Notes: generated from the sequence alone by a model not told the origin. Positions 50,874 to 59,711 are shown, numbered from the stretch's first letter. The stretch is DNA of 64,000 nucleotides from Blastococcus_B deserti (GCF_042682525.1 NZ_JBHUHP010000014.1:62001-126000), one strand, 5' to 3'. Program-made: numbers and translations.

Positions 50874-51515
50874 TCAGTCTGCGGTTACTGGGTTGTCGCC
50901 GGTAGGCAGTCCGGCGGCGGTAGCGACGACGTGGTCGATGAGGCCGTACTGCTCAGCCTGCTCGGCCGTGAACCAGCGGTCGCGGTCGGAGTCACGCTCG
51001 ATCTGTTCGACGGGTTGGCCGGAGTGCTGGGACTGCAGCTCGTTGACGTCCCGCTTGAGCCGCCGAAGCATGTCGGCCTGGATGGCGATGTCGGACTCGG
51101 TGCCGCCGACCCCGGCGGAGACCTGGTGCATCATGATCCGAGTGTGCGGCAGCGCGAAGCGCTTGCCCGCAGTGCCGGCCGTGAGCAGGAACTGGCCCAT
51201 CGAGGCGGCCATGCCGAAGGCGTAGGTGGCGATGTCGCAGTCAATGAACTGCATCGTGTCGTAGATCGCCATGCCGGCGCTGACTGAGCCGCCGGGTGAG
51301 TTGATGTAGAGGTGGACGTCGCGGCGCGGGTCGTCGGCCGACAGCAGCAGCATCTGCGCGCAGAGCTGGTTGGCGACGTCGTCGTCCACCTGGCTGCCCA
51401 GGAAGATGATCCGCTCGCGCAGCAGCCGGTCGAAGATCGCGTCGTGCAGGCTCGCCGGCCCGCCCGCTCCGCGCAGCTGGGCAGGGCCGCCATCGGTCAT
51501 CGCACCGGAATGCAT
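50874..51515 (-). CDS. clpP: ClpP-family ATP-dependent protease subunit, orphan
   Basis: 213 residues, ATG with GGAGGAACG upstream. RIIFLGSQVDDDVANQLCAQMLLL, LYINSPGGSVSAGMAIYDTMQFI, catalytic Ser in FGMAASMGQFLL, His in RIMMHQVS and Asp in E-R-D-S-D-R-D-R-W-F give a complete active set. ClpP forms tetradecameric rings fed by ClpX or ClpC. Neither a second clpP nor clpX is adjacent, unlike the housekeeping clpP1P2 operon, so this is an extra copy in accessory DNA. Confidence 0.93.
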   Translation of the reverse strand: MHSGAMTDGGPAQLRGAGGPASLHDAIFDRLLRERIIFLGSQVDDDVANQLCAQMLLLSADDPRRDVHLYINSPGGSVSAGMAIYDTMQFIDCDIATYAFGMAASMGQFLLTAGTAGKRFALPHTRIMMHQVSAGVGGTESDIAIQADMLRRLKRDVNELQSQHSGQPVEQIERDSDRDRWFTAEQAEQYGLIDHVVATAAGLPTGDNPVTAD

Positions 51516-51924
51516 TTGTCGTTCCTCCGCAGATCCGTGGTTTCTTCATCTGGAGCCTGTCGGAAGGGGGAGTGAACGGCGTGATGAGATCGTCCCATTT
51601 CGCCGACTGCAGAATAATTGTGCCGGGAGCGAAACGGTATTGACGCTCTATTGTCTGGATCGCCGCAGTGTTCGGCATGGACGGTTCCACGGGCTCCGAC
51701 GTCAGTACGCGCGAAGCGATTCCCATGACCTCACCGGCCAGGCCGCCGGCGTTGGGCGTTACGCGCTGGCGGGCCAGAGATCATCCGTGGGTCCCGGTCG
51801 AAGGCGTCGACGTGGCGGGTACGGACGGCCAGCTGGCTGACCAGATGCCGGACTCCGCACCCGACGCGAAGCGCGCGAGCGGCACCCGTGAGCAAGGAAG
51901 AGCTCTGCTCGAGCGTCGCGGCCG
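51516..51924. other. AT-richer stretch upstream of clpP
   Basis: Holds the clpP promoter region and the lowest GC around (the stretch 51590-51660, with TAATTGT, TATTGACG and CTATTGTC). TTGACG at 51640 followed by TATTGT is a possible plus-strand promoter, but the 96-codon frame after it (51668-51958) has weak codon bias, no RBS, and overlaps the DUF1737 gene. Confidence 0.45.
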
Positions 51925-52158
51925 TCACCTGCTCGCTGGTCGGCGGCCTGGGGCGTGATCCTCATGGCCTCCTGGCTGCTGGCGCCGGGGCAGAATCATC
52001 GCTCGGACGGCGATGATCCGGCGGCCGTCGAAGGTGAGCGCCGGAGAACCATGCAATCGGTAGCCCTCCGCCAGTGCCTGCGACACCCGGGCGCAGAAGG
52101 TCGTGTCGTCGGGTCCGGGGAGCAGTCGGTAGGTCAACGGCTCGTCGGCGGTCGTCAT
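51925..52158 (-). CDS. DUF1737-family small protein
   Basis: 77 residues. YRLLPGPDDTTFCARVSQALAEGYRLHGSPALTFDGRRIIAVRAMILP is the DUF1737 core (~10-57), followed by an unstructured tail. The ATG overlaps the methyltransferase stop as ATGA. Function unknown. Confidence 0.85.
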   Translation of the reverse strand: MTTADEPLTYRLLPGPDDTTFCARVSQALAEGYRLHGSPALTFDGRRIIAVRAMILPRRQQPGGHEDHAPGRRPASR

Positions 52159-52889
52159 CGCACGACACCCGTCGACCGCAGTTCCAGCATGGTCCGAGCG
52201 CCGCGCTGGAACTCGTAGTCGACGTCCACGAGGCTCGACGCCACTCCGTCGTAGGTGAGTTGCTCGATCAGCTGCTCGAGGAGGCCGGACACCGGCTGTC
52301 CGGATTGGTCGATCAATGGATAGACGCGGACCCGACCGGGGCTGACCCGGATCAGCTCCCGAAGCGCTGCCAGGTGGAAGTCGGTGTCAAGGCGATCGGC
52401 ATAGGTGAACAACAGGTGTGAGGACAGAACCAGGTCGAACGCGTCATCAGGAAATGGCAGGTCTGGCAGGGCCGCGGCGACGTATCGGTCGGGCCGGCGC
52501 AGCAGGTCCTCGCCGAACAGGCGCGCTGAGTTTTCCCGCATGCGGGCATGCCCGGCCGGGTCGCCGTAGAAGTCCCAGATGTAGCGGTGGGCATGGGCCG
52601 TGGCCCAGGCGCTGCCGCGACGCACTTCGCCGTCCAAACGACCGATGAGCTCAGCGACGGGCGTGGAGTACACGGGGTCGGCGGCGACCGCGTCGCCGCC
52701 CTGCTCGCAGAGGGTGGCGGTGGAGCTCGATCCGCCGCCGGGGCAGTCGAGCACCCTGCCGGCGACATCAGTGCTGGTGAGGGCGAACATGGCCTGGTAC
52801 TCGACGAATGAGCGGGAACTGATCAGGTAGTCGCCGATGCTTCGAGCGCTCGATGACGTGTACTCGGCAGGCTGAGGTCGTTGCTGCAC
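52155..52889 (-). CDS. Class I SAM-dependent methyltransferase
   Basis: 244 residues, GTG with GAGGAAGG eight bases upstream. Motif I is unusual, V-L-D-C-P-G-G-G-S-S-S-T-A (~46-58), then acidic VAADPVYS, and FPDDAFDLVLSSHLLFTY (motif IV region) with LRELIRVSPGRVRVYPL. It probably methylates a small molecule; the substrate is unknown. Co-translated with DUF1737. Confidence 0.85.
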   Translation of the reverse strand: MQQRPQPAEYTSSSARSIGDYLISSRSFVEYQAMFALTSTDVAGRVLDCPGGGSSSTATLCEQGGDAVAADPVYSTPVAELIGRLDGEVRRGSAWATAHAHRYIWDFYGDPAGHARMRENSARLFGEDLLRRPDRYVAAALPDLPFPDDAFDLVLSSHLLFTYADRLDTDFHLAALRELIRVSPGRVRVYPLIDQSGQPVSGLLEQLIEQLTYDGVASSLVDVDYEFQRGARTMLELRSTGVVR

Positions 52890-53347
52890 GGAAAGGCCCT
52901 TCCTCGGTGAGAGGGTGGACCGAACGCGTGAGCCAGCCCACTCGGAGTACTGGTGGACTGGAGCGACGACTGGCAGCCACCTACCGGTGGCGCCACCACA
53001 GCTGCGTCGTCATGCCGGGCAGCGTCTCATACGAATGTCGGCCCACCGGACTGGAGCACCACGCGATCCGCCGTCGTCCCGGTGGTGCCGACACGCCGGG
53101 TCGTGCCGCCGCCCGCGGGATGACCGGGCCTCGCTCCCCAGCGTTTCCGCTGGTGGACGTGGCGCATGTCGACAAGGCGGTGCTCCGGGCGACGGGTCAC
53201 CTACACCCGACGGCGCCGGCCGCAACGATCCGGTGACGGGCCCGGCGCGAGGGTGCCGAGGGTCGGGTCGTCGGCCCGTGCGGAGCCCTACCGTTCGCAT
53301 CGTCCGCGGCACTTCCCGGCCGCGACGACGGTGCGGAGGAGTCACGC
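52890..53347. other. Long intergenic region before the hypothetical at 53.3 kb
   Basis: 458 nt. Frames on both strands lack a domain, RBS or codon bias. It ends with GGAGGAG, the ribosome-binding site of the next gene. It may be the right-hand edge of the accessory segment. Confidence 0.45.
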
Positions 53348-54169
53348 GTGACCATGGGCGCGACGCTGGGGTGGCCGACGATGGCGGTCCTGGGCTTCCT
53401 GCTGCTGACCGGGGTGGTGGTTGCGCTCGGGATGACCTCGACCGCCCGCTACGAGTTCGAGCGCAACGGTGCGCGCGAGCCCCGGGCCGCGGAAGCGCGG
53501 GGCTACGGTGGGCCCGCCACCGGCGGCCGGTCCGGCCGGCCCTCGGCCGACGCCACGGACGCGCAGGCGCGTCCCGCCGCGGTGGACCTCGCCGTCCGCC
53601 CGGCGCCGGCGGCGGGTGGCCCGGGGTGGTGGCTGGTCGACGAGTCGGGGCAGGCGGTGGCCGGCCCGTTCGCCGACGCGGTCGACGCCGACTGGCTCGC
53701 CCTGGCCGAGGGGCTGGCGGCCGTCTCGGTCTTCGGCACCCGTGGCGGCGACGGGAGCGTGGCGCCGCGGCCCTCGCCGGAGGAGCGGGCGTGGCTGGGC
53801 GAGCTGAGCGACCAGCTGGACCGGCTCCCGGCGGACTGGGACGCGCTGCTGTCCGACACCGACCCGCTGACCACGCTCCTGGTGGAGGTCGCCGCGGCCC
53901 TGGTGGAGGCCGGCCTCCCGCTCCAGGACGCCGCGGGGCCCCACCCCGCGGGCGGTGTGTGCCTGACGCCCGAGGGCACGTTCCGCGGCGTCCTCGTCAG
54001 CTGGCGCGCCCACGACCGGATGAGCGTGCACCACAAGCGGGGAGCCGCCGCCTCCGCCACCGTGCAGCAGTCCATGAACGCCGCCGTCGCCGACATCCTG
54101 TGGAACCTGGGTTTTCTGGTCGAGCCGTTCGGGGCGGCCGGAGGCGTGCTGGTGACCGCGCTGCGCTGA
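53348..54169 (+). CDS. Hypothetical protein with an N-terminal membrane anchor
   Basis: 273 residues, GTG with GGAGGAGTC upstream. One membrane helix (MAVLGFLLLTGVVVALGM, ~12-29), a charged linker (~35-95) and a globular part of ~170 residues with WWLVDESGQAVAGPFADAVDADWLAL and ILWNLGFLVEPFGAAGGVLVTAL at the end. High third-position GC supports it as real. I do not recognise the family. Confidence 0.75.
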   Translation: MTMGATLGWPTMAVLGFLLLTGVVVALGMTSTARYEFERNGAREPRAAEARGYGGPATGGRSGRPSADATDAQARPAAVDLAVRPAPAAGGPGWWLVDESGQAVAGPFADAVDADWLALAEGLAAVSVFGTRGGDGSVAPRPSPEERAWLGELSDQLDRLPADWDALLSDTDPLTTLLVEVAAALVEAGLPLQDAAGPHPAGGVCLTPEGTFRGVLVSWRAHDRMSVHHKRGAAASATVQQSMNAAVADILWNLGFLVEPFGAAGGVLVTALR

Positions 54170-54204
54170 GCCCGCCCGGACGCCGTCCGTTCGCCGGCGC
54201 CGGA

Positions 54205-56067
54205 TCAGCGGGAGCGGGAGGCCCGCCCGTCGCCGGCGCGGCCGCGACCCCGGCCGTCGGAGGCCCGTCCGCGGCGGCCCCGGTCGCCGCTCTCGGACGC
54301 GGCCACCCGGCCGCCCCCCGTCCGGGGATGGCGGCCGTGCCCGTCGTGGTGCTGGGTCCGCCGGTGGTGGTCGCGACCGGGACCCCGTCCGGCCGCACCG
54401 ACCGAGCAGTCGCGGCAGGTGGTGAACCACGGGGCGATCCCGGCGCCGCAGCTGGTGCACCGGCCCGACGCCGAGAGCGCGATGGCGTCGGGGAGCAGCT
54501 CGGTGATCCGCTCGGCGGCGGCCTCCTCGACCTCCGCGGCGTCCTCGCCGGCGAGACCCGCGACGCCGGGGAACGACCGCAGCAGGGTCTGCGCGTCCCG
54601 GGCCGCGGCGGCGGCCTGCTCGTAGTCCTCGACGGTGCCGCGGGCGGGCAGCGGCTCGAGCACGCTCTCCGGCGGAACGGGCAGCCCGGCCGCCGAGCGG
54701 AGCGCCGCCCTCGCCAGCACCAGCCACCGCGTGCGGCGGGGCGGGTTGTAGTCGATGGGCAGGTTGATCAGCCGCCACACCGTCCACAGGTCGCCGACGG
54801 CGCCGAGCGGGCCGCGCAGCAGGGGCAGCAGCGCGTGCACCCGCACGATCAGGCCGGTCACGTCGTCGGCGGTCATCGCCTGGTCGCGCGTCTCCGCCCG
54901 GGCCCACGACATCCAGCGGGTGAGCGCCTCCGGCAGGTCGACCGGCTCGAAGGCACCCAGGTCGTCGAGCTCGGGACGCAGCCGCGGCGCCCGCCGGGGC
55001 AGGTCGCTCATCGCGTCGCCGCGGGCCACCTCGGCACCGGCCTGCAGCAGCCGGGCATCGGCCCGCATGCCGGTGAGCCCGCTGAGGACCCCGACCGTGC
55101 CGTGCCCGGTGAGGCCGTAGCGGCCGGCCCGGCCGGCGATCTGCGCGGTCTCCCAGGTGCGCAGCGGCCGCCGCTCCTCGCCGTCGAACTTGGTCGTCTC
55201 GGCGAACAGCACGGTGGTGGCCGGCACGTTGATCCCGTGGCCGATGACGTCGGTGGTCACCAGCACCTCGGTCTCGCCGCGGGTGAACCGGTCGATCACC
55301 TCGCGCCGGGTGGCCGGCGGCAGGGCGCCGTAGAGGACGCCGACCTTCCCGGGCCGGTACGGGTCCAGGGCCGCGGCGACGGCGTAGACGGCCTTGCGGG
55401 AGAACGCGACCACGAGGGTCTGCGCGCGGACGCCGTCCGGCCGCACCGGCGCCCGGAGCACGTCCAGGCGGGACAGCCGCTTGTGGTTGACGACGGTGAT
55501 CCGCTCCGCGTCGGCGACCAGCGGCTTGAGCAGCAGGTACGCCTCAGCCGCGGAGATCAGGTGCATCTCGCGGTACTCGCCGGTCAGGACCAGCCTCGCC
55601 CAGTGGTGCCCGCGGTCCGGATCGGCGACCCAGTGCGACTCGTCGAGCACCAGCAGGTCGCCGCGCATGGGCGCCTTCTCCACGGTGCAGCAGACGATCG
55701 GCGCGTCGGGGTGGATCTCCTCCTCGCCGGTGGCGAGCCCGACGGTGCCCGGCGGCAGCTGCTCGGACAGCCGCGCATAGGCCTCGTGCGCCAGCTGGCG
55801 CAGCGGAGCGGCGTAGACACCCGAGCGGTTCGCGGCCAGCGCGGCGAGGGAGTCGTGGGTCTTGCCGGAGTTGGTCGGGCCGAGGTGGAAGACGACGTGC
55901 TCGGGGCGGGTGGCCCGGACCGGGAGCTCGGGCTCGGCGCCGGCCACCCAGCTCTGCTGGGCCAGCCGCTCGACGCGGGCGGCGGCGCGGTCGTCCTCAC
56001 GGGTGCGGAGATCGAGCGCCGTCGCGCGATCACGGCGGCGGGCAGGGGACCGGGGAGGAACGCTCAC
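54205..56067 (-). CDS. SUV3-like DEAD/DEAH-box RNA helicase with C-terminal zinc ribbon and R/G-rich tail
   Basis: 620 residues from GTG 56067, the best in-frame start though no Shine-Dalgarno is seen. Motif I is FHLGPTNSGKT (~56), Ia APLRQLA, II VLDESHWV, III ISAAEA, then VLVTTDVIGHGINVP (motif V) and QIAGRAGRYG (VI). The C-terminal third has CTSCGAGIAPWFTTCRDC, a four-Cys zinc ribbon, and a tail rich in R, G, H and D. SUV3 relatives unwind RNA for degradation. The gene stands alone. Confidence 0.9.
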   Translation of the reverse strand: MSVPPRSPARRRDRATALDLRTREDDRAAARVERLAQQSWVAGAEPELPVRATRPEHVVFHLGPTNSGKTHDSLAALAANRSGVYAAPLRQLAHEAYARLSEQLPPGTVGLATGEEEIHPDAPIVCCTVEKAPMRGDLLVLDESHWVADPDRGHHWARLVLTGEYREMHLISAAEAYLLLKPLVADAERITVVNHKRLSRLDVLRAPVRPDGVRAQTLVVAFSRKAVYAVAAALDPYRPGKVGVLYGALPPATRREVIDRFTRGETEVLVTTDVIGHGINVPATTVLFAETTKFDGEERRPLRTWETAQIAGRAGRYGLTGHGTVGVLSGLTGMRADARLLQAGAEVARGDAMSDLPRRAPRLRPELDDLGAFEPVDLPEALTRWMSWARAETRDQAMTADDVTGLIVRVHALLPLLRGPLGAVGDLWTVWRLINLPIDYNPPRRTRWLVLARAALRSAAGLPVPPESVLEPLPARGTVEDYEQAAAAARDAQTLLRSFPGVAGLAGEDAAEVEEAAAERITELLPDAIALSASGRCTSCGAGIAPWFTTCRDCSVGAAGRGPGRDHHRRTQHHDGHGRHPRTGGGRVAASESGDRGRRGRASDGRGRGRAGDGRASRSR

Positions 56068-56195
56068 AGGAGGAGAACAGCCTTCGATCGGCGGAGGTCG
56101 GGATGGGTCCACCCGCGGCGGCTCGTAGCCAGGACGCGCGGATGCTACGGATGGCAACCGCAGGAACCGCCCGCACATGCCCGGCCGGGGCAGTG

Positions 56196-56771
56196 TCACG
56201 CAGCACGTCGCGCACCCGCTCCGAGCGCCGGGAGCAGGCGGACCTCGATGACCAGCCCGCGGGCGGCGACCACCTCGTTCAGCGTCCGCGGCTCCGCCAG
56301 GCCGGACGGGGTGCGGTAGGCGACGGTCACGGGACAGTCGACGACGTCGTCGTCCGGCCCGACCGCCCGGAGCGTGGTCCGGACCGGGAGGACGCGGTCG
56401 GCCACGTCGGCCCAGCCGAGCGTCGTCCGCGGGACGACGATCAGCAGCGCCAGGTCGCCGAGCAGCCCGGCGGTGTTGCCGACGAGGATCCGGTGGGACC
56501 GGTGGCGCGGCCACGGTGGATCCGGCTGGACCACCTCGACCCGGGTGCCGAGCGCGGTGAGCAGGCGGGCCGCGGTGCACAGCTGCAGGCCCTGGCGACG
56601 GCGGACCGACCCGGCGGGCAGCCAGGCGGCCCGGGCGCGGAATCCGCCGAGCACGGCGGTGAAGCGCAGCCGCCGGGCCTGCTGGGTGGCGGCGTCGGCG
56701 TGGACGGCCTGGGAAAGCGGGACGGACGGCGGGAGCGGGACGGCGGGCGCACGGGGCGGGGCTGCGGTCAC
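56196..56771 (-). CDS. PlsC-like protein apparently lacking the acyltransferase motif
   Basis: 191 residues, GTG start. The order AARLLTALGTRVEVVQPDPPWPRHRSHRILVGNTAGLLGD-LALLIVVP resembles glycerolipid acyltransferases (RLL-ALGVRVEV...LVVANHVSWLD), but the N-H-x-x-x-x-D catalytic box is G-N-T-A-G-L-L-G-D here, without His. It may have no catalytic function, or the likeness may be chance. Third-position GC is high, so it is probably a real gene. Confidence 0.5.
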   Translation of the reverse strand: MTAAPPRAPAVPLPPSVPLSQAVHADAATQQARRLRFTAVLGGFRARAAWLPAGSVRRRQGLQLCTAARLLTALGTRVEVVQPDPPWPRHRSHRILVGNTAGLLGDLALLIVVPRTTLGWADVADRVLPVRTTLRAVGPDDDVVDCPVTVAYRTPSGLAEPRTLNEVVAARGLVIEVRLLPALGAGARRAA

Positions 56772-56843
56772 GGCGCTCAGCGTCCCGGCGGCCGATGACC
56801 ATGACGTGACCCCGACGCGACGGCCCCGCGAACGTCCGGGGCC

Positions 56844-57959
56844 TCAGCGGAGGCGGCAGGCCGCGGCGGTGAGGGTGCGGGTGGTCAGCCGGCCGTCGGC
56901 CAGACCCAGGTGGACCACGTCGTCGAAGACCCGCTGGTCGTCGGCCGCGGCCCGGAACACCGCGTCCATCACACGCGGCCAGCGGCTGGCCCAGGACGCG
57001 GTCGACGAGTGCAGCAGGTGCCGTCCCAGGTGCCGCCGCACCGCCCGCCGGTACTCGGCCCCGGCCGCGGCCCCCCGCACCGCGGCGGCGCCGGCCAGCG
57101 CGCCGGAGAGGACGGCGTAGAAGATCCCCTCGCCGGTCAGCGGGTTGATCAGCGACGCGGCGTCCCCGGCGAGCAGCACCCGCCCGTCGGGCTGGCGCGG
57201 CCGGCCGGTCGACAGCGGCAGCCGGTGCGCCCGCAGCCCGGTCGGGGCCACGCCGGGCAGGAGCCGGTCGAGCCCCGCCAGCAGCCCCTCCCGGTTCACC
57301 CCGCCGGACACCAGCTCGCCGTAGCCCACGTTGGCCCGCCCGTCGCCCAGCGGGAACGACCAGGCGTAGGCGGGCCACCGCTGCTCGGTCGTGGCGATCA
57401 GCTGCACCTCCGCCAGCCCCGCGGGGACGGGCGCGTACCCGCGGAGGGCGACGGCGATCTGCCGCGGTCGGTTGGGGGCGGCCCCCAGCGCCCGGCGGAC
57501 GACGGACTCCGCGCCGTCCGCCCCGACCACCACGCCGGCGGTGAGCACGCCGTCGACCTCCACGTGCGAGGGGCGGGCCACGACCCGGCGGACGACGTGC
57601 CGCCGGAACCGTGCGCCCGTCGCCAGCGCGGCGGTGAGCAGCCGGGCGTCGAGCACCGCGCGCGGGACGACCCGCGCCGGGCGGTGCATCGTCCGCTCCA
57701 CCGTCGTCCCGCCGGGGGAACGCAGCCGCAGCCTCGGGACGCTGGCCCACCCGTCGGTCAGGGCGGCCGGGTCGAGCCCCAGCTCGGCCAGGACGTCGAG
57801 CGCCTCGGGCGCGATGCCGTCGCCGCACACCTTGTCGCGGGGGAACTCCGCGCGGTCGAGCACCAGCACCCGGGCCGCGGGGGCGGCGCGCCGCGCCGCC
57901 GTGGCGCAGGCGGCACCGGCCGGCCCACCCCCCACGACGACGACGTCCCAGTGCTCCAC
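56844..57959 (-). CDS. FAD-dependent geranylgeranyl reductase-family oxidoreductase
   Basis: 371 residues, GTG start. VVVVGGGPAGAACATAARR is the FAD-binding Rossmann motif (~6-24), DKVCGDGIAPEAL (~42-54) the family signature, and LLAGDAASLINPLTGEGIFYAVLSG the second FAD motif. The family reduces double bonds of isoprenoid chains, for example archaeal lipids, chlorophyll side chains or mycobacterial menaquinone. A menB gene 2.5 kb away makes menaquinone side-chain saturation a possibility. Confidence 0.9.
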   Translation of the reverse strand: MEHWDVVVVGGGPAGAACATAARRAAPAARVLVLDRAEFPRDKVCGDGIAPEALDVLAELGLDPAALTDGWASVPRLRLRSPGGTTVERTMHRPARVVPRAVLDARLLTAALATGARFRRHVVRRVVARPSHVEVDGVLTAGVVVGADGAESVVRRALGAAPNRPRQIAVALRGYAPVPAGLAEVQLIATTEQRWPAYAWSFPLGDGRANVGYGELVSGGVNREGLLAGLDRLLPGVAPTGLRAHRLPLSTGRPRQPDGRVLLAGDAASLINPLTGEGIFYAVLSGALAGAAAVRGAAAGAEYRRAVRRHLGRHLLHSSTASWASRWPRVMDAVFRAAADDQRVFDDVVHLGLADGRLTTRTLTAAACRLR

Positions 57960-57960
57960 G

Positions 57961-58557
57961 TCAGCCGGCGCTCCGGTCTCCTGCGGGGGGCGGGGGGCCC
58001 GTCCGCCACTTCCGCGGTGGGTGCTCGTACCCCTCGATGAACGACAGCAGGCCCACGGCGTCCACCACCACGCCGAACGCGTCCAGCCGGGCGACGTCGA
58101 GATAGCCGTCGTCGACCATGCGCCGCAGCTGGGCGAGCAGCGGCTGCCAGAAGCCGTCGACGTCCAGCAGCGCGGTGGGCTTGGCGTGCAGGCCGAGCAT
58201 GCCCCACGTCCAGGCCTCGAACAGCTCCTCGAGGGTGCCCGCCGCGCCGGGGAGCGCGACGAACGCGTCGGCGAGGTCGGCCATCACCGCCTTGCGCTCG
58301 TGCATCGACGGCACGACCTCCAGCCGCGGGAGACCGGGGTGGGCGACCTCGTCGTCGACCAGGTGCTGCGGGATCACGCCGATGACCTCGCCGCCGGCGG
58401 CCAGCGCCGCGTCGGCGACGACGCCCATCATCCCGACGTGCCCGCCGCCGTAGACGATGCCGACGCCGGCGGCGGCCAGGTCGCGGGCGAAGGTGGTCGC
58501 GGCCGCGGCGTGCGACGGCGGACCGGCATGGGAGCCGGTGAAGACGGCGACCCGCAC
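57961..58557 (-). CDS. LOG-family (TIGR00730) cytokinin riboside 5'-monophosphate phosphoribohydrolase-like protein
   Basis: 198 residues, GTG start. VAVFTGS...GVGIVYGGGHVGMMGVVADAAL is the Rossmann start, MHERKAVM (R88, K89) is present, and the motif that is usually P-G-G-x-G-T-x-x-E reads P-G-A-A-G-T-L-E-E (103-111), with Gly105 replaced by Ala. LOG proteins release adenine from AMP derivatives; the change could alter that. Stops one base after the neighbouring flavoprotein's start. Confidence 0.88.
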   Translation of the reverse strand: MRVAVFTGSHAGPPSHAAAATTFARDLAAAGVGIVYGGGHVGMMGVVADAALAAGGEVIGVIPQHLVDDEVAHPGLPRLEVVPSMHERKAVMADLADAFVALPGAAGTLEELFEAWTWGMLGLHAKPTALLDVDGFWQPLLAQLRRMVDDGYLDVARLDAFGVVVDAVGLLSFIEGYEHPPRKWRTGPPPPAGDRSAG

Positions 58558-58564
58558 GCCGGCG

Positions 58565-59023
58565 TCAGCCGCCGTAGTAGCGGTAGACCGGCTCGGCGAT
58601 GCAGACCGGCTTGTCGCCGCCCTCGCGCTCGATGACGGCGGACAGGGTCAGCTGCAGGCCGCCGGCCACCTCCTCGACCGACTTCAGGGTGGCGGTCAGC
58701 CGGACCTTGGACCCCACCGGCACGGGGGACGGGAAACGCACCTTGTTCAGCCCGTAGTTCACGCCCATCACCGTGTCGGTCACCGCGAGCACCTGCGCCG
58801 ACAGCGGGGCCAGCAGCGACAACGTGAGGTACCCGTGCGCGATCGGGCCCCCGAACGGGCTCTCGGCCTTGGCGCGCTCGACGTCGACGTGGATCCACTG
58901 GTGGTCGCCGGTCGCGTCGGCGAACAGGTTGACGTGGTCCTGGGTGACCTCGTGCCAGTCGCTGCTGCCGAGCTCGGTGCCGACGAGTCCGGGGACCTCG
59001 GCCATGGTCGTCGTGGTGGTCAT
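58565..59023 (-). CDS. MaoC-family (R)-hydratase/dehydratase, second paralogue
   Basis: 152 residues, ATG with GGAGGACG upstream. Hydratase motif F-A-D-A-T-G-D-H-Q-W-I-H-V-D, then ESPFGGPIAHGYLTLSLLAPL and GVNYGLNKVRFPSPVPVG. Very similar to the gene at 23047, so the two arose by duplication; they may differ in chain-length preference. Lies 7 nt upstream of the LOG gene on the same strand. Confidence 0.9.
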   Translation of the reverse strand: MTTTTTMAEVPGLVGTELGSSDWHEVTQDHVNLFADATGDHQWIHVDVERAKAESPFGGPIAHGYLTLSLLAPLSAQVLAVTDTVMGVNYGLNKVRFPSPVPVGSKVRLTATLKSVEEVAGGLQLTLSAVIEREGGDKPVCIAEPVYRYYGG

Positions 59024-59157
59024 GCGGTGCGTCCTCCGGAGTCCAGGGGTTCCTCGAGCAACCTAGTGCTCCGGGTGCGGAGCGCACCCGGAGGACGAGC
59101 TTCCGCCACCCCCCCGCGCGCTCGCCGTCCCTTGCGCGGACCGGGTTCACTGGTCGG

Positions 59158-59634
59158 GTGCTCGCCTCGACCGACGGCTGGACCATCTGCGCCCAGGGGC
59201 ACCGGCATTGGGGCCGCGCCGGCGCCGCCGGGCTGCTGCTGCACCGCGACGGGGTCCATGGGCCGGAGCTGTTGCTCCAGCACCGGGCGGAGTGGTCGCA
59301 CCACGGCGGCACGTGGGGCACGCCGGGCGGGGCCCTGCACCACGGCGAGACGGCGGACGACGGCGCGCTGCGCGAGGTGCGCGAGGAGCTGGGCCTGACC
59401 GCCGCCGACGTCGTCCTCGGCGCGCGCTCGGTCGACGACCACGGCGGCTGGTCCTACACGACGGTGCTGGCCCGGCCGGCCCGCCCGATCGAGGCCGCCG
59501 ACCTCCGACTGGACGGCGAGAGCACCGGCGTCGCCTGGTTGCCGCTGGCCGACCTGGACGCGGTCGAGCTGCACCCGGGGCTGGCCGCGTCGCTGTCACG
59601 GCTGCGGGCCCTGCTCGAGGAGGCGCACCGGTAG
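59158..59634 (+). CDS. Nudix hydrolase
   Basis: 158 residues, GTG start. The Nudix box is G-G-A-L-H-H-G-E-T...A-L-R-E-V-R-E-E-L-G-L (~57-79), fully conserved; RHWGRAGAAGLLLHRD before it is the usual beta-sheet lead, and D-D-H-G-G-W-S-Y-T-T-V-L follows. It removes a nucleoside-diphosphate-linked group; the substrate is unknown. TTCACT lies six bases before the start, perhaps a leaderless -10. Confidence 0.9.
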   Translation: MLASTDGWTICAQGHRHWGRAGAAGLLLHRDGVHGPELLLQHRAEWSHHGGTWGTPGGALHHGETADDGALREVREELGLTAADVVLGARSVDDHGGWSYTTVLARPARPIEAADLRLDGESTGVAWLPLADLDAVELHPGLAASLSRLRALLEEAHR

Positions 59635-59711
59635 TCGCGCAGAGCGGGCATGAGGTGGCTCTGCGTGGGTAGACGGCCACGGAAGTCACCGCAGCACCGA
59701 AGGAGCCGCAC

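Noticed and set aside
51668..51958. 96-codon plus-strand frame upstream of clpP
   Set aside because: Weak third-position GC, no RBS, overlaps the DUF1737 gene, no known family.
54205..57828. 1207-residue frame through the helicase and the genes upstream of it
   Set aside because: Only the part from 56067 has helicase motifs; the rest is Arg-rich shadow of the flavoprotein and PlsC-like genes.
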